This document shows positions 51,187 to 64,000 of a stretch of DNA of 64,000 nucleotides, piece by piece. Under the pieces are notes generated by a model. That model had not been told where the DNA came from, did no database searches, and was given only the letters and a program-made list of their open reading frames with translations. A program made the translations under genes and the position numbers. Position 1 is the stretch's first letter, and every line of letters starts with the position of its first letter. The stretch comes from Agelaius tricolor (lineage: Eukaryota > Chordata > Aves > Passeriformes > Icteridae): NCBI GenBank assembly GCA_023055355.1, contig JALJCS010000001.1, positions 95,713,381 to 95,777,380 on the forward strand. The letters are read 5' to 3'.

Positions 51187-51251
51187 GCAGGTGTGTTGGA
51201 ATAAGATGATCTTTAAGGTCCTTTCCAAACGAAGCCATGCTATGATTCTAT
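51187..51251 (+). mobile_element. CR1 LINE 3' end, part 3 of 3
   Basis: Contains GTGTTGGAATAAGATGATC, TTTAAGGTCCTTTCCAAAC and the terminal CATGCTATGATTCTATAC. This is the sense CR1 end, including its ATTCTATG-type tail. It follows directly on 49738 when the LTR insert is removed, completing one CR1 tail of about 270 bp. Confidence 0.94.
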
Positions 51252-54200
51252 ACTGATTATCTAAGGACTGCAATGGATGTTCAAAAGACAAGTAATACCA
51301 TACTTAAAATAAAAATAATCATCCTGAAAGATATTGGCCACATAAATTTGAATAAAGGCATGCAAGGCCGCAGACTGTTCCCCTCATTGGAACAGTCTTG
51401 GTTGTACTCCCTGCCTTGGATACAGCCTCTGGGTAGGAGTCCCATTACCTACCATCCATGTGACAAAACAGTTGTCTACAGTCCTCCCTAACTGAGATTT
51501 AACAGTGTTTTTTTAGATTTCTAGAATTAAAATTAATTAATATTATTTGAATTTTACTATATGAAATGAGTACAGCAATGCAAATGGCTCACGGTCCAAA
51601 AGGATCCCTGCAAGTTTTGTATGTGCTTTTATTTATTTTGCAAATCAGCAATGGAAAGCCAGACACACTCTTACCTGGTACCAATTATCACTAAATGTGG
51701 ATGATAAAGGTGAAATTGAAAAAAAGTGGTAAGGGCTGTGGTGAGAAGCTGGCAGGGAGGAATCTCCTCTTCCCAACAAACAGCATTGCCTTCTCAGCTA
51801 AGAATCTCTGTCTTGTCCAACAAGAGAGAAAACAGCAGCAGCAGGAACCAAAGCAGATGGGAAGTAGGATTTTAGCAGGTGATATAACAATTGGTTGTCA
51901 TTTTAACAGCTTGTTCAACTTAGCAGGGCCAAAACTTTCCTAGTAATGCCCTAGAGAGATTAATAAAGCTCACAGCAAGCAAGACTGAAAGCAAGCAACT
52001 TAATGATTTGAGTAAAGCAAGCTATTGTGCAATATTGAGCTAGAAACTGTGTAGAAATTACAATGGGTTCATTAACATCCTGGAAATGTTACTGCATAAC
52101 TATAAATTCGTGATATTTCTGAATTATCACTGATCAAAAAATCTTGGATTTACCTGGGAAGTAGTGTAAGCTTAAATTTTGTAACCTTGCCATCAACATT
52201 TATGTTATTTTAAAGAATATTTAGAAAGTACAGTTTTATTTTGCAATGTGGGAAGAGAGGAAAGATACTGAGAAAAGAATAGATACTAATTCTGGCACAA
52301 AATTTCAACATAATCAGAAAAATTACATATTAGTGATCCTTGATTAGTTTTTCAATACAAAGCACCCCAAATTTTGCAATAAAATTGTATATTGAGTAGT
52401 CAGAAGATGTTGAGCTAATAAAGAGCAGTGGTACCTGGAGCAGACTAATGTGTATGTGTTTCTGCCCCTTAACATCAGGAAGTTTACTGGCTGAAAATCA
52501 TTATGAGTAATGATTTATAAACAGAAATAATATGGACTTAATTCTTTGGGTCTGAGACTTGGCTAGAAACAATTTTGTTTTGTTCAGCAAATAAAGAATG
52601 AAGCACTATTCAAAGGTATTTTTAGAGAGCATCTTTCTCTAATTAAAATCATTGCAATGACCACAGCCTTTTCGGGCAAATTATGTCTGATCCTACCAGA
52701 ATGAGAAAAATTTTCTTGTAAACTACTTTTTCATTTTCTATTTCAAAATGCTGTTGGGAAGAACTGGAGGGAAGTGATACTCTCTCCTTTTTTGGTAAAT
52801 GAGATGATAGAGAAAGACAGACACTAGTGAGCACAGCTGTATGACAAAATGGAAGCTATTGATTTCACATGGCTTTAAGGTACAGCACAACTAAATAGGA
52901 CACAGAAACAGCTACTTATGGCTCTGCAAAAGGAACTGAATTTCCCTAATATTACAATTTCCCAGGTACATGGGCTTCATGGAATTTGGCTACATAAAAT
53001 TAAATGCAAATTCTGCTTAGCAGGGCTACAGCCTCATGGATGTCATGGTCCTTCAATCAGTAAGTCTAGGTGTTTTATGGTGTAGAATATGCATATCCAT
53101 GATAAAGGATAATTTATTTCTTATGTGAAAAATAATAAAAAATTTAAACACTAATTTAGACTCTTGAGAAAGAGTTTCACAGAACATAAAGTATCCTCTC
53201 ACTTCTTCCTTTTCATAAGAAACCAGCAGCCACCTAAAGCTATCCAAATCTAAGGCATCCCCATTCTCTAACAACCTGGAAGCATAAATGTACAGATAAA
53301 CATCTTACAAATAAAATTAAATATGTTAAAGTGTTTCTTGCAAATAATTTTGAAAAAGAAAAGAAAACAAAGAGAACATGGTTAGGGAGCTTTGAGTCAC
53401 CTTGTTAGTTGCTAAATTTTTTTTTGTTGTGATAATCAATTAAAAATTCCTTTTCACTTTCAATTGCATATATCCTGCTTACAGAGTCTCTGAAACAAAT
53501 TAAAAATGACCAGACAAACTGACCCAAAATAAGTGAGGTAGCATCATCTTCCTTTCATCTGGTGCTGTTTCCCCTGCCCTTCCCACCTTGGAGATTTTAC
53601 CTTTTTTCCTAGACAGCAGTAGCAAATGAAACCTGGAGGTATTTGACCCCTTTTTTTACCACTTTTGCATTCCAATGTCAGTATCACTACAGAAATATCA
53701 GTCAGAAATTATTTTTCCACCCTGTCTTCTGTGGGTTTCTGCTTGGAAATGGCTGGTTTAATATACCAGACACTCAAACCCATTTCAGCCAATTTTTGGA
53801 AATGTCATCCATAAAAAGGTACCTGTTTTCTTGAAGTTGAAACCAAACCTCCTTCTGTATAGTAATATATACATAAAATCTAATTCCAGTGTTCCAATTT
53901 CCTTTGTTTTTCTGTAGGCTCCATATAGGTTTCAGATCAAGCGTGCTAGAGCAGCCAAAGTGGCAGTGAAATTTGACCTTCATTTTGCTGCTAACAGCCC
54001 TGGAGAGAGTGAGAAAGAAACAGTGAGAATGATTTAGTGAAATTTAGCTGCTTCAGCAACTAAACTTAGATTGATTCCCTCAATGGATTTCTGACAATGT
54101 GAAGATGATTTCCTTCAGCACAGTATTTTTATTTTAAGGCTACTTGTCATTTCTGGGTAACTTTGTGTCATCAAAGAAAGATACAGATCTGTTGCAGAGG

Positions 54201-55910
54201 TGGATCTGGTATATTGCAGGACTTCCAGAACTCCCTGCCTCATTGTTGTGAGATGTAGAAAGAGTAGCCAGTAAAGAATAAAACTCTCACTTGGAATGAG
54301 TGTGGTAATTGGTTGTGGACCAGGACAACCATTTCTGAAGAGTGTAATTATGATTCTTCATTGAGTAGTGCCAGGAAATTGATTTGTGGTTATTACAGCA
54401 GAGAAGAAAGTGGTTCCCTTCATCCATACTTCCTGCCATTTCACATAAGATAATAATAACTTATTGTTGCTTCATTTGTTCTCTGTCACTTACAGTTCTC
54501 CACTGGAACTCAAACCTGCTTTAATGTGGCTTCAAGTGGCCCATATTTCTTAAGAAGCGTGGTGATCTGTGGCAGAAGTTGTGGTGGAAACGGGATTTTG
54601 GTGCCAATATACCAAACACACTGGAGCTATTCAAGTCCTTCATACCCTTTGCAAGGTTTTCTGGTTTCATGAGCCATTTTCCTGGCATCTTAGAAGGGCT
54701 AAATTCTGGTTTTATAAGGGGAAAGTACTGGGGATTTTTTCCATCTTCTAATCCACTCTATCACAAAGAGGCTTTTGCGCATGTAGCTTTATTCCTCAGG
54801 GGAAACACAGTCTGAGCAGATGTTCCTGTACAACGATGATGCAAAGACGCAGCATTTATTTAATTGTTGTCTATGGCTGCCTTTTTTAGGATGTGCTATC
54901 ACTGTATTACTTTTTACTTACAATTTCAGACAATTGCTGAATAAAATATCTTATTCTTTTTAAAAAATGATTTTTTTTGTTAGAAGTCTAAATTCAGTGT
55001 CTTTCCTGCTGTTTTTGTACTAGCCTGACACAGGTCTCTGAATTTACCTAGGCTTTTCTTGGGCAGATATGATGTTATCTTGTTTCAATTGTGGCAGCAC
55101 CTGTCTAGCAGTCAATTAACCATTGCCTAAGGCTGTTGTAGTTCAGATTCAGTTTATACTAATTACAAGTAGCTATTCTGTATGAAACAAACTGTATCTG
55201 ACTAGCATAAAATGCTGTGTGGAAGTACACAGTCTCAAGATGGTAGCAGATCTCTCAGACTAGTAGCACAAATCAAACTTATCCCTCTATAGACAGGGGT
55301 GCAAAATTTGGACTTGGAAAAGAGGTACAGATGGTAGAAATAATGAGAACACAAGCACTATCTAATTGGAATCCACTAAAAATAAAGAACATATGAGTAG
55401 GCTGTCTTAAAATAAAGAAAATAAACAGAAGTGAACCCCAAGAGAAAGGAGGAAAAAAGGATTGCTATAGACATTGTGCACCTCCTGAGGAGAAAGAAAC
55501 CCTCATAGTAAGATCTTGCTCCTTCTGGTGAAGACTGAGATGCTGTTAACTTATGTAAGCACCAGACCTTTTTACCTTTTTTTTTCTCTTTTTTTAAAGA
55601 ATTTGTCAAGAAATTGTCAAGCTTAGGACCCAGAGGAAATACTGGCAGGTTGAATATAATACCATAAGATAGGGGTAGATTCTGGGATGGTTTGGGGCAG
55701 AAATTTAAACTACTTTATTAAAAGGAATTTCATATTAGTTAAGAATTTTGATTATCTGACTGTAAAATTAGTTATATTCATAATAAATTCATAGCTTCTT
55801 ATATAGACTATGTTTCATTTTTCCCATAACAACAGTAAGAATATTATTGAGGAAAACAGCAGATATTCAACCTAATGTGCCTGCTTAAACATGGAACTGT
55901 TGAGAAAAAA
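51252..55910. other. Gene-free stretch
   Basis: No gene or identifiable mobile element. The sequence is AT-rich, with open frames of at most 82 codons and no domain similarity apparent. Confidence 0.6.
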
Positions 55911-56682
55911 GAATCACAGAAATCTTTAGATTGGAATGGACCTTTAAAGATTGTCTAATTCCAACCCCTCTACCATGGGCAAGGAAACCTCCCACTAGAC
56001 CAGGTTGCTCAGATCCCTGTCCAACCTGGCCTTAAACATTTTCAGGGATGGGGCACCCCCAACCTCTCTGGCCAGCCTGTTCCAGTGCCTCACCACCCTC
56101 TCAGTAATGCATTTCTTAATCTGTAATCTAGAAATACCCACTTTTATTTTGGAGTTATCACTTCATGTCATATCATTGCAAGCCTTTGAAAAAGCCCCTC
56201 TCCAGCTCTCTTCTTGCCCCTCCTTACCTACTGGAAGGCTGCAGTTAGGTCTCACTGGAGCCTTCTCATCTCAGCCCCAAGCCTCTCAACCTGTTTTCAT
56301 AGCAGAGGCACTCCAGCCTCCTAATCATCTTTGTAGACCTCTACTGGACTTGCTCCAAGAAGTCCACGTCCTTCTTCTTACCATGGGGTCCCAGAGCAGG
56401 ATGCAGCACCCCAGGTGCTCATGAGAGTGAAACAAAAGGGGAGGATCACCTCCCTTGCCCTGCTGGCCACACTGCTTTGAACACAGCCCAGGATGTGTTC
56501 AGCTTTCTGTGCACACTGCTGGGTCACGTTGAGCTTCTCATACAGCAAGTGCCTCAAGTCCTTCTCCTCAGTCTATTCCCTGCCCAGATTTTGTATGTGT
56601 TTGGGATTGTCCTGTCCTACTTGCAGGACCTTGGCTTTGGCCGTATTGAGATTCATGGGGTTCCCACAGCTCCACTGCTCTA
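55911..56682 (-). mobile_element. CR1 LINE 3' region, about 770 bp
   Basis: The plus strand starts GAATCACAGAAATCTTTAG and runs through the standard reverse-complement CR1 blocks: CATGGGCAAGGAAACCTCCC, 'ctagaccaggttgctcag', 'cctctctggccagcctgttcc', 'gcctcaccaccctctcagtaa'. It then continues into the deeper 3' untranslated region (AGCAGGATGCAGCACCCCAG, 'tgctgggtcacgttgagcttctcat', 'caagtccttctcctcag'). Minus-strand element, longest CR1 tail in the window, truncated before ORF2. The plus-strand open frames of 139 and 68 codons here are antisense artefacts. Confidence 0.95.
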
Positions 56683-59600
56683 GCATAACAAGATACTAAG
56701 AATGATAAAGAAAATTTAACAAATTAAGGAAGAATTCATTCCTTCTGGTGAAGAGAGAGGAAAACAATTCTATTTTAACATGGAGAGAGATGGGCATATT
56801 TGTTTTGAGTAAACACTTCTAATATTTCAATTTCATAGGACTACATAAAAATATTCAGAGTTAGAGAAAGGAAAAACTCAGAAACTCATTATTATTTTTT
56901 TGACAAAACTGGAAAATAAATTAAGTGCTTCTAACTAAAGGCAAACAGAGAAAAAAGCTCAGTGGTGGACACAAGCATGACAAATGGAAGTGAGGTCATA
57001 ATAGTTATTACAGAGGCCTGGTTTCTCCCAAAGGAAGAGGTTTCATTATAGAATTACAGGATGTTCCAAAATAAAATGTTCATCAGAGAAGAGGAAAGGT
57101 ATATCTTCAAACTGTAGAAAGTTATAAGCAATCTCAAATGAAAAAATCAATTTGCCAAAATTAATGTAGAGCAAATGTCTAAGTACCCAAACTATAAAGT
57201 GTTGCCAAAAAAGTATAGAGCAGAGGACAGAAAAACATCACAGCTGCTCTAAATTAGTACAATTGAGTTGGTTTCATTGGAGCTACAGTGATTTGTATCA
57301 TCAAAGATAAGTGAAAGAAGAGTCTAGAGAAAAAAAGAGAAGATGAAAGATGACAGCTGTATTCCTAAGCAGAAAATCATGGAGGAATTTAAATGAGGAC
57401 TATCATAGATGACTCCTGTTAGATCTGGGGTTTATTAACTGTATCTGATCTTGGATTCACTTGTGCTTTGGAGCTTTTAAAGCTAGATTCAAATGAAGAG
57501 CTCTTTGATTTGTTTTTCCCATAAGAAAACCTGTAAAAAGAGGAGAAGGAAAGAATAGAGGGGGAAAAAATCCAGTAAAAAGGGGGATGACAGCTGGGGA
57601 AGAAAGAGCAGGGCATTAGGAACTTTTCATAATACTTCTGAAAAGCTATTCTTTGCTGTTCTGGGCCAGAGTGACATTCCAGCCATGATCTCTCTGTGCC
57701 TTTGATCTGTTTTGTGGTCACTTTCAACCAGATGGGGTGTAATTCCTTAGGAAATATGGCTGTGTGAAAAAGAACACTACAAAATTTGTATATCACCTCC
57801 TATATTAAGGAAGAAAAATGTACATCCTATTTTTCATTATCTGCTTTTTATGGTGTTTGCAGGTTTGGGCTAAGATACAACATTGTGTTCTTTACAGTTT
57901 AATTAGAAGATATTCCTATGTAACACATATTTAGTTCAGATTAAAAAGCCAAAATAAAGCATTCAAAAATAATAGATGACTTGGGGGGTGTGATATAAGT
58001 ACAGAATATCATAGAGGCTCAGAGCTCAAATTCCCTATGTGTGTTGGAATTTACATTTGGAAATCTAATGAATTTCAGATGCTGCTTGAAGTTGCACCTT
58101 TGTCCTACTCTCCGACGCAGTTGCTGCTGACAAGATAGGTTTCACTGACCTCTGGTGTCCACACATTTTTTCTCTGCTATGTAACCCATTTTGATTCCAG
58201 ATAAACATTGCCTTGCAGTGTTCCAGCCTTTTTCTTTCTTTAACTCAGAGATAGACAAATCTAACAGAAAAACCATATACATATACTAAAGCCTCCAGAT
58301 TTAATAAGTTGTAGGAAATAACCTTAAATTCATATTTAATGCTTATAGTTTTAGTTGTCCTGAATATGATAAATAAATTTTCTCCCATGAGAAACTACAG
58401 AGAAAAAGGATTTTTAGCAATTGTTTTATTCCCTCACATTTTACTCAGAAAAAACAGTTGTTTCCATACCAGAATAGTTTTGCAAATTACTGGGTCATCT
58501 TTCTCACTTTTAATGCGTATTGCTTTTAAATGCTCCTTTATTTTAGGAAGTCCTTGTGGAATTCTTTGAGATATTAAACCAAAGCCTAAACAGGTCAGAA
58601 TATGGGTCAGGAAGAATAACTAGGGGCAGAAGGATCTATGGGATCAAGCTGTAATACAGTTGTTTAACTTTTTAAAATGAGAGATATAATCTTTAGAAAA
58701 TGTAACCTCCTTTTTTTTACTTCAGTAATTTAAAGTCAAGATTTCATGATCAATCTGGGCAGCAAGGTGCCATCAGCACAGTTTGATTGATTCTTTTAAC
58801 AAAAAGATTGTTTTGTTAAAACAAATGATTCTTTTAACAAAAATGGGGCACACAAGGGTGATATCTTTGTCCTTTCCTACAAGTGTGATACAACTTTCAG
58901 ATCATACTTTTAACGTATTAAAGAATTTGTTTTTCAGGCCTGTGTTAAAGTTATATTACAGATAACTGTATGATAATTTCACCACTCTGTAATGAAATCT
59001 AGAGCTACATTTCCAAATGCAAAGCTCAAACAGGACCTTGACTTGAGTAGCCAGGCCTTGTGTGGTACAGTCACTTTCCACACAAAGCAACAATTACCTG
59101 TGGCAATAGACCTTGCTGAGCCGTCTTGATGATACTCCCCCCCCCACAACTGGGAATCATTCTTTACTTGCTTCCGCCATCAAAATTGCTCTTTACCAGC
59201 CTACTTAACATGCAGTTGGGTTTTTAAACCTTTGTTTTCTGTAATTTCTTCAGGGAATACTATTAAATTTCAAAAAGTGGTAATAATATGAATCAGAAAA
59301 TATCTGGAAACACTATCAATCAAGATCTGTTTTTCAAATACTCAGATTTTTAGAGAAGAAGCCAAATGTGGGACGTGTTTGATTCTTCTCTAGTTTCTTT
59401 GCAGGATCTCTATGTATGGAAAATGGTGCTGTCTTGGAGGACAAGAAACAAAGGGATAGAGGTGATTTATTTATGCCTGATGGAGCCATTTCTGTAAGAT
59501 ATCTCATGGCCATTACACAGCTGATGTTCTGCTCGGGACAACACTGCTCTTTGCTGCAGTTCAACAGAGGTGGGAAGAACCTGCTAAATTCCCCTTAGTT

Positions 59601-62600
59601 ATCTGTCTCCATTGTCAATGGAAAAGAATGGTGCCTGAAGATGATGAATCAGAGCAGCAAAGCTGGGCTGTAACTGACTCTAGTAGTCATCTTGGAAGAG
59701 GTGTATTTCATTATGTTGGCCACAGATTAAGCCCCATGTCCTTATCTGGGCTTCTGTCTTCTAGATGGCTAAAGAAAAATATAAATAATCTCCTCAAACA
59801 ACTGCTCTTTTATTAATCAATCCTGTATAGTTTGGAGGTAGGTCTATTCTTCCTATTTTACTTTTTAAATATATATATATATATACCCGGCAATTAACAT
59901 CAGTAGTTATTTCCAGGCCACAAAATACCTTCCAAACTAATTTCCAGTACCTTCTCCAAAAGTTTTGTCTGGCAAGCAATAGAAATTTCCAAACTTTTAA
60001 TGAGTAAAAGCATATTAAATTGCCCATATAGAAAGAGGAATTCTCAAAAGGTCTTGTACTGAATGGAAAGACCTGCATTAATAGCTTTCCTTCACGAGCC
60101 TTGAGACATATAGGAAGTACATATAGTGTTTACAAGAATTTCATCTCATTCCACTTTATTAACACTCCCAGTAGCTGGTCCAACTTTGACATGTGCTTGG
60201 ACTGCAAATCAGAATTTTATATTTTGTTCTCTGATTTTGTTCCCCCTTCTGTGTGATTATGAATAATTCCCATTTAACCAGCACCTAGTAGAATGTTTTG
60301 TGTTCATGAACAAGAGGTTATACTGAAACAGATGTGAGAAGGAGTCATGCTGAAAAACCACACACGCATGGAACAGCCTCTACCATCTGTGCCATGGTGG
60401 AAAATATCTGTCCAAATGATAGAGGTTTGTTACCCCTAATAGGTGGAGATAAACAAACCATATGAAATCTCATCTTGGCTCTTCACTAGGCACAGACAGC
60501 ATCAGCTGCACTTGATATGGTTCCACTTTTAAAAGCTTGTTCCAGTGATGGAGTCAATGATGATGCCCATCATATGGACACACTAAAAGCCTCCTCAGAA
60601 TACTCCCAAATTCTTTGCCCACCTGTGTATTTTCTGCAGTTCAGCACTTAGCAGCTGATATTTTGCCTCACACCAGAGCAAAAGAGGAAAAAATGGGAAG
60701 TCTCTTTCCCCTACCCTTTCCCTAAAATTGAGAGTTTGTTTCTGCTATTTCTTCTTTAGGATCTCAGTTAATTTTTGGTCAAATAAGGAGAACACATTTG
60801 TTTGGCAGATTTGTCTTTCATACAAAGAAAAAGATTATGAATTATGAATCTCACAAAGTATTTTCTGGAAAAGGCAAATATGTTCCTTTTGGAAAGAGGA
60901 TCTGCCATGCTCTTGCTCATTATTTGGTGCAAAGAATGCTCTTACCAGCTGCAGATGAGACCCCTTTATTGATTTCTTTCATTCTGGAGAACATGAGGCA
61001 CTGGATTCTGCTAGGAAAACAGGACATGGGGTTTTGTGTATGGCTCAGTCTAGCTAGGACAGGGCTGTTGCTGCTATCGCCGCTGTGTCCCATTCGTGAT
61101 GAATTACACATAAACACACAGAACAACTTTAGCTGGAGCTGCCTTATGGCCATATGGTTTTGCAGTTCCCTTTGCTGGTCCTTGTAACAATCTGGAAGCA
61201 AGACTGTCTGTGACTGATTTATTTTGTCTTTGTTGTAGTATGCATAAGAATCTTAAGTATTTCACAGCAAAGGGAATATCAAGTATGTTAGGTTAATTCT
61301 AGGTTGACTTGGAGGGCTATGTAGACATATTTATTTTGTGAAGAAATAATAAATAATAAAAACAGAACAAAGAAATACAAGCTTGCTCAACGTAAGTTCT
61401 GATGAAAACCTGTAAGATTTTGAGATCCATCCCAATTCTAGAGTAAGAAGTTATTGCAGTTTTTCTCATTTCACCACACTCATTTCACCAATGTCTAGCC
61501 TTTAAATAAAGATTATGAACTAGGTAAAAAACTGGAACAGGGATCCATATCCTAATTCACATGCCATAGATTATTACATATTGAATAATGTGTCATTTTG
61601 TAGCTGACATAAATTAAGTATGTGGGGATGTGAGTATGAAAGAAATAAACCACTGAAAATTACTCTTTTCTAGAAGTGGTGTTATGGACAACACTGCATA
61701 TTATTCCAGAAGAAGTTACTAATTTGGAAGTAAATAAATATAGCTTTTCAAGACATTTTTACATCTTTCTGTAGTTAAATAAAACAAAAAAGGAGGCTAC
61801 GAACATACTATTCTAGTTCATTAAAAGATATTCCTTCTGGTTTTGAATGTGTAAATGTGTCTTTATAAAATATAATAACGCTCCTAATCTAGGCTGCAGA
61901 AAAATATGCATTTTCATAAGAGGTTCCTTATTAATCTTCCAAGATTGTAAAAATAGACAAAATTTTATTAAAAATAATTGGAACATTTAAACATTAAAAG
62001 GATTAGGACAAAACAAATATTTTATCACAGCAATTAAGTGGAAGGATTATATTTCCTTCTGTAGCCAGAATATGAGACATGTATGTAATGGGCTTAATGT
62101 ACAGTTAAAGACTCGGAGTTAAAATAAGGCACAATTAAATATTTTTGTTACAATTTATGATCATACAAGGCTAAGGCATTCCTTGAACATCCAGACCTTT
62201 CTTCTACATGGTCTTGGTCATGTTGGGACTCAGCCAGCTCATAGTCCTCTATCCATCCTTTTCTGAAGAAGCTGCTTGAACTAAACAGTTCAAATGTGTT
62301 GGATATGCTCAGATGTGTGGGGGAAATGAACTGCAGCTCTATATCATAAATGTTGCTATAAAAATGCCTATACTAGCAAGATGTATGGTGCTGTCATCCA
62401 AAATTGGACCTGGCCCTGATAATTTCCATGCTTATTCCAGCTCTGGTGCATTAGCTGTCCTCATTCCACCGTAAGCTTTGCATCTGGATGATTACTCAAG
62501 GATAAGGGCAAACAAGGAGAAATCAGAGGTTGAAAGCTGAGAACTTGAGCTCTTATCAGATCTCCAGCATTTAGTTTGCTGATGAAAAATTGTTCTGGTC

Positions 62601-64000
62601 TCTTCTGGCAGCTGTGGGAATTGACAGCTACTTATCTCCAAGATAGCTCCTAAAGGTGAACCCTTTCCTACCACAAAAGAGGTAGCATTCAGCTAAAGAA
62701 ACTGATGGGAATTTAAATTGAAGTCTCTAGAAGATCATCTGAAAAGAAGCTTCTCTTTTATAAGGTGGTGTTTTATCTGGGTATTTCCCATAGTAGAAAA
62801 AATGGCTAATTTTGGAAAAATTGGGAGTGAACTAGTGAAGTATCAAAATATTTTATTAAAATTATGTAAAGAAGGGAGCTTCCTCTTTTTTTTGTTTATC
62901 TAAACATTGAAATGCATCTAAAATTAAATATTTTTGGCGAAAAGACCTACTTTTATCTTGCTGTTAATTTCTAGCAATTGTCCCCATCTATCATAATTCT
63001 CTCAGTTAAGAAGCCAAAAAAAGTTAGCGGAAATCAGAGGTCCTGATGCCAAGGCCCAAGGATAAGAGACTCTACTTAACAAAAGTTTGGCCTAGGTTAG
63101 TATTGTAAACAGAACTTTAGTGCAACCATTCAGAGAGCTCAGAGCAGTATTTTACTACAGAATAATCGGCAGAAATGGTTAGAAGGGCAATATTTAACTC
63201 TGAGAGTACTGCTCTTTACTATAGGCAAAAATACATGAATTAAGGCAAGTTATTACCCTGTCACTTTTGGATAAGTTTAATCTAATTAATGTCTGAAACT
63301 TTAAGTAATAAATATTTCCATCCTTGAGGTCTTCTCAGCCAGTTACAGAAGTCACTATTTCATTAATAACTCAGAGTCATACTTGCTTTAGTCTCACATA
63401 TGCCCTTAAAAAGGAAAGGCAAAATGAGGAGTCTAAAATAACAGAATGAGATTTATTAGGGATGATGTTCTCTATGAAAAGTGCAAGGCAATAACTTAGG
63501 CAAAAAATATTAATATGACAGGGGAACAATTATTTAAGTAGCTGTTCTTCAGCAAGTTTGACAGCTGGAATAGATCTCAATCTCAACATGAATGAGCTAT
63601 GCCAGATTAGAATTTTCTAGGATATTTTATAACATAGCTTTCAAGAGGCATGAAATAAACTTCTGCTTTATCACCATTAGTAAGGCCTCAGCTTTTAATT
63701 TTAATTTTAAGCAGGTCTTTTTCAGTGTGCAGTAGCGCAAACCAACTAGAAGTGGTATAGACAAAAAAAGGGAAAAATATCTAGAGAACTTGACCTGCGA
63801 GGGGTGAAAGATGAAGGAGAGGAGAAAGAATTTAATAATAATTTTATAAATACAAAATTTCTGAAAAGTCTGTTTGCATGTACAAATTTGCCCAGTGGAT
63901 GAGACACACTGCAATAGGAAAGATTAGTTTAAATATCAGGGTATTTTCTTACCATAGGGAGTAGAAGTATACTTTGGAGCGTTTGGGAAACTGGGGAATG
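56683..64000. other. Gene-free stretch to the window end
   Basis: No gene or transposon recognised over 7.3 kb. It includes the direct/inverted repeat at 58.8 kb (listed), a C9 run at 59137-59145 and a 17-bp AT dinucleotide run at 59869-59885. Segments near 58060-58220 and 59030-59220 are less AT-rich and could be conserved non-coding sequence, which cannot be judged from one genome. Open frames of 125-129 codons at 57419-57796 (minus) and 60798-61187 (plus) show no recognisable domain. Confidence 0.55.
58789..58843 (+). repeat. Direct 17-bp repeat with an internal hairpin
   Basis: GATTCTTTTAACAAAAA occurs at 58789-58805 and again at 58827-58843. Between them TTTTGTTAAAA (58811-58821) is the exact reverse complement of the shared TTTTAACAAAA, so it can pair with either copy; the left pairing has an 11-bp stem and 6-base loop. 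This is a local duplication with hairpin potential and no known function. Confidence 0.9.

Noticed and set aside
56005..56424. 139-codon plus-strand frame as a gene
   Set aside because: It lies entirely within the reverse complement of a CR1 3' untranslated region.
59869..59885. AT dinucleotide run as a regulatory element
   Set aside because: Only 17 bases long and typical of simple-sequence noise.
60798..61187. 129-codon plus-strand frame as an exon
   Set aside because: Composition is that of surrounding non-coding DNA and nothing in the translation resembles a known family.

Overview
This window is vertebrate nuclear DNA, almost certainly from a bird and probably a songbird or close relative. 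The main evidence is repeat content. There are at least eight fragments of CR1, the dominant avian LINE; several end in the short ATTCTGTG-type tail typical of CR1. There are also three retroviral LTRs of types I associate with passerine genomes. The background is AT-rich and CpG-poor, with many stop codons in all frames. The species cannot be named from sequence alone.

No cellular protein-coding gene, rRNA or convincing tRNA can be supported. The open reading frames outside repeats are short, show no recognisable domain and look like chance. The window is therefore a gene desert or the inside of a very long intron. The only real coding remnant is a decayed CR1 ORF2 on the minus strand (about 21.7-22.8 kb), which keeps recognisable endonuclease and reverse-transcriptase pieces with stops.

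Layout: 1-18.4 kb is unremarkable sequence with one short CR1 tail (4.7 kb), a pentamer-type microsatellite (1.9 kb) and a crisp three-copy 53-bp tandem repeat (11.2 kb). 18.4-22.9 kb is a repeat cluster: a possible LTR-like segment, a 490-bp CR1 3' end, and two more CR1 insertions, one keeping ORF2. 27.8-28.9 kb holds an inverted pair of a 76-bp unidentified element. 29.7-30.3 kb is an old avian LTR. 30-48 kb is mostly unannotatable, with two CR1 tails and a perfect 28-bp palindrome at 43.15 kb. 48.9-51.25 kb is the most structured part. 55.9-56.7 kb is a 770-bp CR1 3' region. The rest is plain sequence.

The standout is 48.9-51.25 kb. A plus-strand CR1 tail has been split twice by retroviral LTRs, and removing both inserts restores a continuous CR1 3' end. 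The first insert is a 618-bp plus-strand LTR. The second is a 1,448-bp minus-strand element bounded by TG...CA and a near-perfect 6-bp target duplication. It carries a 16-copy, 52/53-bp, G-rich minisatellite next to its U5 region. Each unit matches the G-quadruplex pattern. I see no evidence of a new multi-gene system; the novelty here is in repeat architecture.
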